Assembly (NCBI GenBank): GCA_937952235.1
Contig: CALFZM010000211.1
Span: 1-34,316, forward strand
Direction: 5' to 3'
Length of the DNA: 34,316 nt
Source of the DNA: an uncultured Opitutia bacterium
GTDB lineage: Bacteria; Verrucomicrobiota; Verrucomicrobiia; Opitutales; Opitutaceae
Below the pieces are notes generated by a model that saw only the letters and a list, made by a program, of their open reading frames with translations, had not been told where the DNA came from and ran no database searches. The translations under genes were made by a program, and so were the position numbers. Numbering within the stretch: position 1 is the stretch's first letter; each line of letters opens with the position of its first letter. Shown in pieces: positions 1 to 7,924 of the stretch.

Positions 1-9
1 AGCGTATTT

Positions 10-80
10 TTGCCCACGGAATACACGGAAGGCACGGATCAAAGGCAGGCATCCGTGTCTTCCGTGTGTTCCGTGGGCAA
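10..80. repeat. Long hairpin repeat, 30-bp arms
   Basis: Arms 10-39 and 51-80 are inverted copies matching at 28 of 30 positions, with an 11-base loop at 40-50. Both mismatches (22/68 and 32/58) would be G-U pairs in a plus-strand transcript. The arms carry the phrase cccacggaatacacgga, which recurs at 27194-27221. The hairpin lies about 45 bp beyond the stop of the leftmost minus-strand gene. No T-tract follows it in that gene's direction, so it is not a canonical terminator. It more likely belongs to a dispersed repeat family. The remainder of 1-124 shows no gene. Confidence 0.8.
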
Positions 81-124
81 CACCCGGTGCACGAGGCGAT
101 CGGTAGTGAATCTTCCGCGCCGTT

Positions 125-2116
125 TCACGGTGCCCGCGGCACGGTCCGCTCGATCAGCTCACGCCACTCCGTCGCCGATCCGCCGACCGCGCCGCGGAGT
201 TCGTCGGCGGTGAGCCGGTAGATGCGGATCGAGTGGCCGACGACGCCGTCCGGTGTCCGCACACGCAGGTAATGGCAGAGCCGGGCGAACCGCAGCAGCT
301 CGTAGCGTTTCCAGGTGGTGGTCCAGTTCCCGGCGGGCGCAGCCTGCAACAGCTCCGCGCGCCGCGCGGGGTCGCGCTGGTACGCGAGCAGCGTGGGCTC
401 GATCGCCCGCAACTGCTGGAATTCCCGCTCGAGCTCGAGCGTCCAGTCCCCGCGGATGCTGCTGTACACGTGCTGGAGCATCGTCGCGCCGATGGCGTAG
501 ACTCCCGGTTGCAGCGCGTGCCAGCGCCGCGCCGGCCCCACCTCGGGCAGCGTGGGCAGCATCGTCGCGCGGATGCCCTCGTACGCGGGATCCCCGGTGC
601 CGAAGTAGGAGAGGAACACCGGCTCGCCGCGCGCATGCGCCTCCAGCCAGCGCTTGAGCCCGGGCAGATCCTGGCCCCAGTCGAGCGAGCTGTCGACGAG
701 GTGACGCCAGCCGTGCGCCGATCCGCCCACGACCTGGTTGAAATAGGCGAGGTAGTGCGGCCGCGCGCGCAGCGATTCCACCGCATGCCAGCCGGTGAGC
801 AGCAGCACGGCCGCCAGCGCCAGCGGCCGACGCAGCTCGAGCCGCGGCCCCAGCCAGCCCGCGGCGATGAAGAGAACCGGGTACGTCGGCAGGATGTGCC
901 GGTGGCCGATGTTGAGGTTGCTGGTGAGCGACGTGGCCCAGTACACCGCGAACAACGCCGCGAGGGGCAGCAGCGGCAGCAGACGGCGCCCGAGCCCGGC
1001 AAATCCCGCCGCGGCCCGTAGCCGGAGCCCGGATACGAGCGCCGCCGCGGCGCCGCCCCCGAGCAGCAGCAGGAAAGGCACGGTGGATTTCACCGCGAAG
1101 GCGAACGGGAAGAACGCCGCCCAGCCGGTCACGCTGTACTCGCCGCTCAGGAACGCGCCGCGCGCCCGCGAGAACTGCAGCACGAAGGACAGGCCGTAGA
1201 GCCACGCCTCCGGGAGGATCTGGCCCTCCTTCAGCAGCCAGATCACGCGCGCCGGCAGGCCGATGCCGTGCAGCATCCAGCCCCAGCCGTGGTTGAAAGT
1301 CGCCCCCGCCGCCAGCTCCGGCGCGAAGGCGCCATAGCGAAAACCGTAGAATGCCCAGATGACCGCCCAGGCCGCCACGGCATGCAGCGCCGTCGACCGC
1401 AGCAGCCGCCCCAGCGGCGCCTTCCATCCGCTCCGTGCGGCTCCGGCCGCCGCCCAGCCGAGCCCCGTGATAGCCAGGATCGGCACCAGCAGGACCGCGG
1501 AGAACTTGGCGACGAACGCCACGCCCAGCGTGAGTGCGCTCACCGTCGCCCAGAGCGGGCCGGGCGACTGCAGGTGCCGCCACCAGGCGCCGGTCGACGC
1601 GAGAAAGAAGAACGTCATCACGACGTCCGAGGTCGCGAGCGCCCCGTGCGCGAGGAACGCCGGGCAGAACACGTACAGCGCCAGCGAGAGGAAACCGCCG
1701 CGCCAGCCGAACAGCGCGCGCGACCACAGGAACACGAGCAGCGCCGTCGCGCCGCTCACCAGCGCGATCATGCCCCGCCCGAGGAACAGCCACTGGTCCG
1801 CCAGGATGCCCTGTCCGTAGATCGTGGCGTGGCCGTACTGCCACACGTCGGCCGTGCGCCAGGTCTCCAGCTCCGCGGGCGGCAGCGGCACGCCGGCGAG
1901 AGTCATCGGCCAGCCGGCCAGGCGCTGGGGCAGGTTGCCGTTCTCCGGCTGGAGCCGGTAGTCGCCCCGGGTGTTGTAGGCATGGCCGGCGACGAGGTGC
2001 GCGATCTCGTCGGAGGTCATGCTCTTCTCCGTCGTCGCCGTCAGCGCGAGGACGGCGTGAAGCAGCGCGCCGAGCGCGGCGAGGGTGAGCAGGAAGGCGG
2101 GCGAGGGCCGTTTCAT
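125..2116 (-). CDS. GT-C membrane glycosyltransferase, GT39/PMT-like (663 aa)
   Basis: This is a polytopic membrane protein of the GT-C fold, which moves a sugar from a polyprenyl-phosphate donor to an acceptor on the outer face of the inner membrane. A first membrane segment (residues 8-27) is followed by TSDEIAH (34-40), the acidic first-loop motif of GT39-like enzymes, then many hydrophobic helices. A soluble C-terminal part begins after SLDWGQDL (477-484), a motif I recognise from phospholipid-carrier-dependent glycosyltransferases. The ATG start overlaps the stop of the upstream gene by four bases (2113-2116), implying translational coupling. Donor and acceptor cannot be read from sequence. 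The family call is firm; the specific function is unknown. Confidence 0.85.
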   Translation of the reverse strand: MKRPSPAFLLTLAALGALLHAVLALTATTEKSMTSDEIAHLVAGHAYNTRGDYRLQPENGNLPQRLAGWPMTLAGVPLPPAELETWRTADVWQYGHATIYGQGILADQWLFLGRGMIALVSGATALLVFLWSRALFGWRGGFLSLALYVFCPAFLAHGALATSDVVMTFFFLASTGAWWRHLQSPGPLWATVSALTLGVAFVAKFSAVLLVPILAITGLGWAAAGAARSGWKAPLGRLLRSTALHAVAAWAVIWAFYGFRYGAFAPELAAGATFNHGWGWMLHGIGLPARVIWLLKEGQILPEAWLYGLSFVLQFSRARGAFLSGEYSVTGWAAFFPFAFAVKSTVPFLLLLGGGAAAALVSGLRLRAAAGFAGLGRRLLPLLPLAALFAVYWATSLTSNLNIGHRHILPTYPVLFIAAGWLGPRLELRRPLALAAVLLLTGWHAVESLRARPHYLAYFNQVVGGSAHGWRHLVDSSLDWGQDLPGLKRWLEAHARGEPVFLSYFGTGDPAYEGIRATMLPTLPEVGPARRWHALQPGVYAIGATMLQHVYSSIRGDWTLELEREFQQLRAIEPTLLAYQRDPARRAELLQAAPAGNWTTTWKRYELLRFARLCHYLRVRTPDGVVGHSIRIYRLTADELRGAVGGSATEWRELIERTVPRAP

Positions 2117-3582
2117 CGCGGAGGCGGCGTCGCGATCGCACCGCGCAGCGTCCAGTTGCCGACGTTCAGCTCACCAGCCTCCGCCGGCAGCATGCGGCGC
2201 GCGATGCCCCAGTCGGACCAGTCGCGCCGGAACGCCATCAGGCGCATGCCCGCCGGCAGCTCGCTGGCGGCGTGCGCGGGCGAGGGCGTTTTCCCCGCCT
2301 TGAGCCGGACGTAGAGCCCGTCCTCGTCGTGGTAGTACCGCCGGTCGCTGTAGAGCGTCACGAGCGGGTGCACGGGAAACCACACCGCGCCGCGGTGCTG
2401 CTGGGCCAGCAGCGCAGCCAGGCGGTAGTCGGCGACCTGCGGTCGGAGCGCGAGGTGCGGTTCCTGCCCGAGCCGGCCGCCCGCGAGCAACGCGGCGCCG
2501 AGCGCGGCGGCCAGCGGCAGGAGCGCGCGCCGCCGGGTGGCCGGCGCCGTGGCGAGGAGCGTCGTCAGCACCGGCGGCAGCCAGAGCACGAAGCTGTGGA
2601 TGGAGTTCGTCCAGCCGCCCAGCTTGAGCAGGCCGGCGAGACCGAGCGGCAGCGTGCACAGCCAGGTGACGGCGGGCAGCAGCAGCGCGGGGTCCGCGAA
2701 ACGCCTTCGCCAGGCCAGCATCGCCACCATCGGCACACCGAGGTGCAGCGCGAGCGCCGGCGCCACCTGGGCGAGGCGCTGGCCCAGGTCCGGCGCCCAG
2801 CCGAAGCTGCCCGGGATCTGCACGAGGGTGAACCAGAGTCCGTTCCAGCCGAAGAGCGCCACGGCGCCGCCGCCGATCGCCGCGCCGGTCACGAGGCAGC
2901 GTCCGGCGTGCCGCCACGCCGCCGAGCGGCCCGCGACGAGCCCCAGCCACACCACCTGCGCCAGCGGGATGCCGAGCGCGATCTGCTTGCAGGCGACCGT
3001 GGCGGTGCCGAGCGCCGCCGCGGTCCAGAGCGCCGCGGCCGACCGCGAGCGCACGAGGAGCAGGTTGGCCACCAGCGCGGCGGCGAGGGCGAGGTTGTCG
3101 GAAAAGAGCACCGAGTAATGCAGCTCGGGCCAGAGCGCGAACGCCAGCAGCAGCGCCGCTGCGCGGCCGGGCCGGGCGTCGGGTCCCGCCGACGCCACCG
3201 GCCAGAGCGCGCACACGAGCGCGAGGGGCACGAGTGTCAGCGCCGCGTTGAGCCACGCCGCGATCTGCAGCGCACCGGCCGCGCTGTCCGCCCAGCTCGC
3301 CGGCCACAGGTACAGCACCGGCAGCGGGCCGTACATCCACGTGTTGATCGTGCCGGCTTCGGCCGTCGGGTAGACCGGCCAGCCCTGCGCGAGCGCGATC
3401 GTGGGCGCGAGCCGCATGTCGTTCCACGGGATCGAGGGGAAGCGGCAGATCCGCGTCCAGAGCCACAGGGCCAGCAGCGCCGCCGCGGCCAGCAGCAGCG
3501 CGCGCAGCCACGATCGGAGTTTCGCCGGGGCCGGGACGGCGGAAGCCGCGACCGACGGAGCCGGTGTCGTCGCCGGTTTCAC
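2113..3582 (-). CDS. GT-C-like polytopic membrane protein, paralogue A (about 489 aa)
   Basis: The product is a hydrophobic multi-pass protein, probably a GT-C glycosyltransferase. After one membrane helix (about 27-43) come WNDMRLAP (53-60) and TWMYGP (81-86). The C-terminal part holds a WFPVHPL segment followed by a DEDG motif. The same landmarks occur in the same order in the protein encoded at 7925-9361, so the two are paralogues. The frame stays open to a TTG at 3663, with GTG codons at 3618 and 3582. I chose 3582 because the extra N-terminal residues are not membrane-like and have less GC-biased third positions, but the start is uncertain. It overlaps the next gene by ATGA and is divergent from the methyltransferase gene. 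Confidence 0.75.
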   Translation of the reverse strand: MKPATTPAPSVAASAVPAPAKLRSWLRALLLAAAALLALWLWTRICRFPSIPWNDMRLAPTIALAQGWPVYPTAEAGTINTWMYGPLPVLYLWPASWADSAAGALQIAAWLNAALTLVPLALVCALWPVASAGPDARPGRAAALLLAFALWPELHYSVLFSDNLALAAALVANLLLVRSRSAAALWTAAALGTATVACKQIALGIPLAQVVWLGLVAGRSAAWRHAGRCLVTGAAIGGGAVALFGWNGLWFTLVQIPGSFGWAPDLGQRLAQVAPALALHLGVPMVAMLAWRRRFADPALLLPAVTWLCTLPLGLAGLLKLGGWTNSIHSFVLWLPPVLTTLLATAPATRRRALLPLAAALGAALLAGGRLGQEPHLALRPQVADYRLAALLAQQHRGAVWFPVHPLVTLYSDRRYYHDEDGLYVRLKAGKTPSPAHAASELPAGMRLMAFRRDWSDWGIARRMLPAEAGELNVGNWTLRGAIATPPPR

Positions 3583-3752
3583 CGCCGCCAACCCGCGGCC
3601 GGAGTGAGGAGGGCACACATGGGAGCTGGAGTGTTTTTCCGTGCCGGGGGCTGTCGAGTGCAAAGTCCGCCGAGGCCCCGGGTGGAAAACGGTTTACGGG
3701 GTTTTGAACTTGGAGACTTCCCGCGGGTGAAACAGCGTCGGCCCTTTCCCGC

Positions 3753-4502
3753 ATGGACGCCGCCGAATATGCCAACATTGCCGCCCTCGAGGCCAGGCAT
3801 TGGTACTATGCCGGCAAGCGCCAGTTCGCGCGGGAATGGATCCAGCGCGTGCGCCCGCCGCAGCGCGACGACCTGCTGCTCGACTGCGGCGCCGGCACCG
3901 GCCGGTTCGCGGAGGAGATGGCGCAACTGTGCCGCGTGCTCGTGCTCGACGATCACGAGGAGGCCCTGAAGCTGCTGCGCGCGCGCTTCCGGCCCGAGCA
4001 GATCCTCAGCCTCGCGGGTGATCGCGTGCCGCTGCCGGATGCCTCGCTGGAGTACGTCACCGCCCTCGACGTGCTCGAACACGTGCCCGACGACCGCGCC
4101 GTGACCGACGGCTTCCACCGCCTGCTCAAGCCCGGCGGCATCGCGGTCGTGACGGTGCCCGCGAGCATGGCGCTGTGGAGCGACTGGGACGTCGCCCTGC
4201 ATCACTTCCGGCGATACGATCGAAAGCAGCTGCGGGCGCTGTTTCCGGCCGGGAAGTGGGACGTGCTTCACGTCAACTACACCAACGTGCTCGTCTATCC
4301 CGCGGTCTGGGCCGTGCGCAAGTGGCGCGCGTTCCGCCAGGACGACCGCCGGCCCGCCGGCGGCGCCGCGCGCTCCGAGGACCGGATTCCCCCGCCTGCG
4401 GTCAACGCGCTCCTGCGCGCGCAGTTCACGCGGCTGGCGCACTGGCGCGTGCCGTTCCCCTTCGGCGTCAGCCTGCTGCTCGTGGCCCGCCGCCGCGCCT
4501 GA
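3753..4502 (+). CDS. Class I SAM-dependent methyltransferase (249 aa)
   Basis: This is a soluble methyltransferase of the Methyltransf_11/UbiE-like type. Motif I is LLLDCGAGTG (41-50), the acidic residue ending the second strand lies in LVLDDHEE (63-70), and the motif IV region is LDVLEHVPDD (105-114). A C-terminal extension contains a basic segment and a hydrophobic tail ending FGVSLLLVARRR. Enzymes of this form often sit beside glycosyltransferases and modify sugars, polyprenyl lipids or quinones; the substrate here is unknown. It is the only plus-strand gene inside the minus-strand GT-C block. An 89 to 170 bp gap (depending on the neighbour's start) separates it from the divergent gene, and it converges on the gene ending at 4600. 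No clear Shine-Dalgarno sequence precedes the ATG. Confidence 0.88.
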   Translation: MDAAEYANIAALEARHWYYAGKRQFAREWIQRVRPPQRDDLLLDCGAGTGRFAEEMAQLCRVLVLDDHEEALKLLRARFRPEQILSLAGDRVPLPDASLEYVTALDVLEHVPDDRAVTDGFHRLLKPGGIAVVTVPASMALWSDWDVALHHFRRYDRKQLRALFPAGKWDVLHVNYTNVLVYPAVWAVRKWRAFRQDDRRPAGGAARSEDRIPPPAVNALLRAQFTRLAHWRVPFPFGVSLLLVARRRA

Positions 4503-4599
4503 CCCGCCCGGCCGGCCGCCGCCGGCCTCGCCCTCCTCGGAAGGCTGCGCCCCGTCGCCGCCGCCGCGCCAGCGAAAGGTCAATGCCCGGCTTCCCGCC
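4503..4599. other. Convergent intergenic gap with a short GC hairpin
   Basis: This gap lies between two convergent genes. It contains a perfect 7-bp inverted repeat (4510-4516 and 4521-4527, loop 4517-4520) made only of G and C. There is no T-tract on either strand, so a terminator role is possible but not shown. Confidence 0.35.
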
Positions 4600-6783
4600 T
4601 CACTCCCGCAGCCGCGCGAGCCCGACCTCGCGGCCGTCCGCGGCGCGCAGCACCACGGTGGCGCCGCCGGCCGGGACCGGCTGCCCGGTGCGATCGTGGT
4701 AGATCGAGAGCATCGCGGGTCCCGTCACGGCGAGCGGCCAGGCCTGCGCGCGGGCCGGTGCGGTCGGTTCGCCGCGGGCGTTGACGGGCGTGACCTCGGC
4801 ACGGGCGTTGCCCTCGCGCAGGACGAGCGGCCCCCGGGGCGTGCGCACCTCGATCGCCGCGACCGCGGTGCCGGGAGGAAGGAAGGTCGTGAGCCGCAGC
4901 AGCGAGTCCTCGCCCGGGCCGTCCGCGCCCGGCTGGCGCGTGAGCACGTCGCCGAGCAGGAAGGGTTGGATTTTCCGGCCGCGGCGCACGCAGAACTCCA
5001 CGCGGTCGAGCGCGAACGCCGGCTCGAACGCACGCACGAGGTAGTCGTGCAGCGGGCCCTTCGGCGCGAGCTTCCGCTCGGCGAGGAAGTCGACGTGGCC
5101 CCGGTCCACGATCACCACGGCGCCGGGTTGCGCTTCGAGCGCGGCGATGATCGCCTGCTGGCGGCGCTCGTCGAGGAGCGAGAACCAGTGCGTGACGTTG
5201 GCCCGCGTGGGCGTCGGGCGATCGGTCCAGAGGTTGTAGCTGAACATGCCCGGCAGCGAGAACAGGACGTCCGCATGCAGCGCCGCGTTCAGCGAGAGCA
5301 CCCGTGCGCGCGCCGCGGCATGATCGGGCAGCCGGATGAGTTCCGCGCCCGGCAGGCCGAGATTCTCGCCTTCCGCGTAGCGCGCCGCGACGCCCGCGAA
5401 GCGCCAGGCGGTCAGCGCGAAAAACGCCGCGACCACGCCCGTGGCCGCGCGCGCCGCCCCACGGCGCGCACTCCAGGCGGGCAGGCGGTGGCGGGCCAGC
5501 CAGGCGGACGCCTCCCACGCGCCGAGTGCGGCCAGCGGCAGCGCGAGCACCGAGCCCCAGGCGATCTGGCTGCCGGGGACGGGGAAGACGTGCAGGCACT
5601 GGCCCAGCAGCAGCAGGGTCACCCACGCGCGCCCGGCCGCGGCGCCGGAGGTCTCGTCCGAGAGCCGCCAGGCGAACAGCCACAGGCACGGCAGCGCCCA
5701 GCCGAACGCGAGGTAGTCGGGTCGCACGAGCGGGAAGCGCGCGAGGTTCACGGCCAGCGCGAGGGCAACGAGCAGCCGGAGCACTGCGACCGCGGCGTCG
5801 ACCGCCATGCCATGGCGCCGGCGCAGGAGCAGCGCGGCTCCCACCGCGACCAGCGAGAGTGTCGCCACCATCCGGATACCCGGCGGCCAGAGGAAACGCA
5901 GGCTGAAGCTGACGGGATGGCGCAGCGGCTCGAGCAGCAGGCCGTTGAGCAGGTCGGCGGGCGACGTGCCGCGCAGCAGCACGCCGGCGAGCACGACCGC
6001 GGCCGTGGCCGCCGCGGCGAGCACCCCGCGGCCGAGCGTGCCCCAGCCCGCGCGACCGGTGGCGCCGGCGGCCGTGGCCGCCATCACCGCGACGGCCGAC
6101 ACCGCGAAGACCAGGGCATAGGTCTGCACCCAGGGCGTCCCGAGCAGGGGACGCATCAGCGCATACGGCAGCACGGCGCCCCAGACCGCCGTGAGCGGCA
6201 GCGCCCAGCGGCGGATGCCGGGTTGCTCGCAATGGAGCACCCACCAGGCGCAGGCCGAGAAGGCGGCGAACACCCCGATGTTGATTTTCGTGAGCAGCAG
6301 CGCGGCCACGCCCGCACCGACGGCCACGCCCCAGCGGCCGGTGGCGCCGCGGTCGAGCCAGCGGTAGCCGGCGGCGGCGAGCCACGCGACCAGGGCGACG
6401 ATCAGGCCGCCGGGATGCGACGGCTCGTTGGCCATCACCCAGAGATAAGCGAAGACTCCCGCCAGCACCCAGAGCCGGGGCAGCAGCGCCTGGCGCGTGG
6501 CGTGCGCCACCAGCCCCGCGCCGGCGATCGCGCTGCCCGCCCAGAACGCCAGCGTCAGCAGCCGGCCGGCCGTGTGCGTGAGCGGGAAACCGAGCGCGTG
6601 CAGCGCCGCGTGCAACACGAAGGGGAACGGCCCGTACTGCGTGTACACGTCGCGGTAGAGGCCGCCGTGCTCGGCGAAATTGCGCAGCGAGAGCAGCACA
6701 TAGCCCTCGTCGTCGTAGAACATGAACGCGCTGAACATCACCAGCGCGGCCGCGACCACGAACGCGGCCGTCGTCAGCCCCAC
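4600..6783 (-). CDS. GT-C membrane glycosyltransferase (727 aa)
   Basis: This large polytopic membrane protein begins with a transmembrane helix (5-22). The first loop carries YDDEGY (23-28), the acidic signature expected at a GT-C active site, and then YGPFPF (50-55). About ten further hydrophobic segments precede a soluble C-terminal domain. The role is probably transfer of a lipid-linked sugar in the periplasm; the substrate is unknown. The start is GTG at 6783, the only usual start codon after the preceding stop. The same frame is open back to 6903, where it meets the stop codon of the upstream GT2 gene, and the 39 intervening codons read like plausible protein. The real N-terminus may therefore be unusual. 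Confidence 0.82.
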   Translation of the reverse strand: MGLTTAAFVVAAALVMFSAFMFYDDEGYVLLSLRNFAEHGGLYRDVYTQYGPFPFVLHAALHALGFPLTHTAGRLLTLAFWAGSAIAGAGLVAHATRQALLPRLWVLAGVFAYLWVMANEPSHPGGLIVALVAWLAAAGYRWLDRGATGRWGVAVGAGVAALLLTKINIGVFAAFSACAWWVLHCEQPGIRRWALPLTAVWGAVLPYALMRPLLGTPWVQTYALVFAVSAVAVMAATAAGATGRAGWGTLGRGVLAAAATAAVVLAGVLLRGTSPADLLNGLLLEPLRHPVSFSLRFLWPPGIRMVATLSLVAVGAALLLRRRHGMAVDAAVAVLRLLVALALAVNLARFPLVRPDYLAFGWALPCLWLFAWRLSDETSGAAAGRAWVTLLLLGQCLHVFPVPGSQIAWGSVLALPLAALGAWEASAWLARHRLPAWSARRGAARAATGVVAAFFALTAWRFAGVAARYAEGENLGLPGAELIRLPDHAAARARVLSLNAALHADVLFSLPGMFSYNLWTDRPTPTRANVTHWFSLLDERRQQAIIAALEAQPGAVVIVDRGHVDFLAERKLAPKGPLHDYLVRAFEPAFALDRVEFCVRRGRKIQPFLLGDVLTRQPGADGPGEDSLLRLTTFLPPGTAVAAIEVRTPRGPLVLREGNARAEVTPVNARGEPTAPARAQAWPLAVTGPAMLSIYHDRTGQPVPAGGATVVLRAADGREVGLARLRE

Positions 6784-6900
6784 CGCGAGCGTCCGCGGCC
6801 AGCCGGCTGGCGGGGCGGCCGGGGTGGCGGATTCATGCGGCGGGACGGCGGGTGGCGCGGGCCGGAGCGACGGGCGAACGGCCGCGCCGGCGAGGCGGCG

Positions 6901-7899
6901 TCAGGAACGGCGGTCCCGGGCGGCGGCCGGAGCGCGCCGGCGCGACTTGGATTTCACGACGTAGTTCGGCCGCTGCTTCACTTCGTCGTAGACCCGGCCG
7001 AGGTACTCGCCGAGCACGCCGATGCCGATGAGCTGCACGCCGCCGAGGAAGAGCACGACCGTCACGAGGGTGGTGTAGCCGGTGGGCGCATGTTCGACGC
7101 CGATGATGCGGCGCACCGCGTAAAACACGGCCGCGGCGAAGCCCACCAGCGCGATGCAGATGCCCGCGTACGTCAGCGCCCGCAGCGGCAGGTGGGAGAA
7201 GCTGAAGAGTCCGTCGAGCGCGTAGCGCACCAGCCGGCGGAACGTCTGCTGGGGCTGCCCCGCGGCGCGCTCCTGCCGGTCGTACGGCACGTCCGCCGTC
7301 GCGAACCCGATCCACGTGCGCAGCCCGGGAAAGAAGCGGTGCCGCTCGGGCAGGGCGTTGAAGGTCTCGAGCGCCTCGCGGCCGAGCAGCCCGAAGGTGC
7401 CGGTGTTGGGCTCGATCGGATAATCGGACAACCGGCCGAAGATCCGGTGGAAGGTGTCGAAACCGAACCGGCGCAGGCCGGTCTCCCGGCGCGAACGCCG
7501 CACGGCCCGCACGACGTCGGCGCCCTCGAGCCACGCGGTGACCAGCGCGGGAATCACCTCGGGCGGGTCCTGCAGGTCGGCGTCCATCGTCACGACGGCA
7601 TCCGCGTCCGCCGCGTGCGCGAGCCCCGCGGTGAGCGCGCTCTGGAAGCCGAAGTTGCGCGAAAGCTCGACGAGTTCGAACCGCTCGTCCCGCTCGGTCT
7701 GCTGGCGGATCAGCTCAACCGTGCGGTCGCGGCTGCCGTCGTCCACCAGCACCGCCCGCCAGGCCACGTCGGGATTGGCGTCGAAGAGCGCGGCGAGCCG
7801 GGCAAAGAGTTCCGGCAGCACCGCCTGCTCGTTGAACACGGGCGTGACGACGGTGACCAGGGGCTGAGGCACGGTGGAAATTGAGAGCGGCGGCGTCAT
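6901..7899 (-). CDS. GT2 polyprenyl-phosphate glycosyltransferase, GtrB/DPM-like (332 aa)
   Basis: The enzyme likely transfers a sugar from a nucleotide donor to polyprenyl phosphate on the cytoplasmic face, giving the lipid-linked donor that GT-C enzymes use. The GT2 catalytic domain shows VVTPVFNE (17-24), LVDDGSRDRT (51-60) and the metal-binding MDADLQDPPE (105-114). Two C-terminal transmembrane helices (about 241-262 and 276-298) and the ending GVLGEYLGRVYDEVKQRP are characteristic of the GtrB/ArnC-like branch. The length is normal for that group. The gene lies between GT-C genes, fitting a donor-supply role. The transferred sugar cannot be told from sequence. Confidence 0.92.
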   Translation of the reverse strand: MTPPLSISTVPQPLVTVVTPVFNEQAVLPELFARLAALFDANPDVAWRAVLVDDGSRDRTVELIRQQTERDERFELVELSRNFGFQSALTAGLAHAADADAVVTMDADLQDPPEVIPALVTAWLEGADVVRAVRRSRRETGLRRFGFDTFHRIFGRLSDYPIEPNTGTFGLLGREALETFNALPERHRFFPGLRTWIGFATADVPYDRQERAAGQPQQTFRRLVRYALDGLFSFSHLPLRALTYAGICIALVGFAAAVFYAVRRIIGVEHAPTGYTTLVTVVLFLGGVQLIGIGVLGEYLGRVYDEVKQRPNYVVKSKSRRRAPAAARDRRS

Positions 7900-7924
7900 G
7901 GTCAGGCAACGACGTTCTCGGCGC

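Noticed and set aside
10..80. Start of a CRISPR array
   Set aside because: The repeated sequences are inverted, not direct, and only one pair is present with no regular spacers.
4696..7884. Long plus-strand open frame opposite the 727-aa GT-C and the GT2 genes
   Set aside because: It crosses two minus-strand genes with recognised motifs and a gene boundary; the composition is that of a shadow frame.
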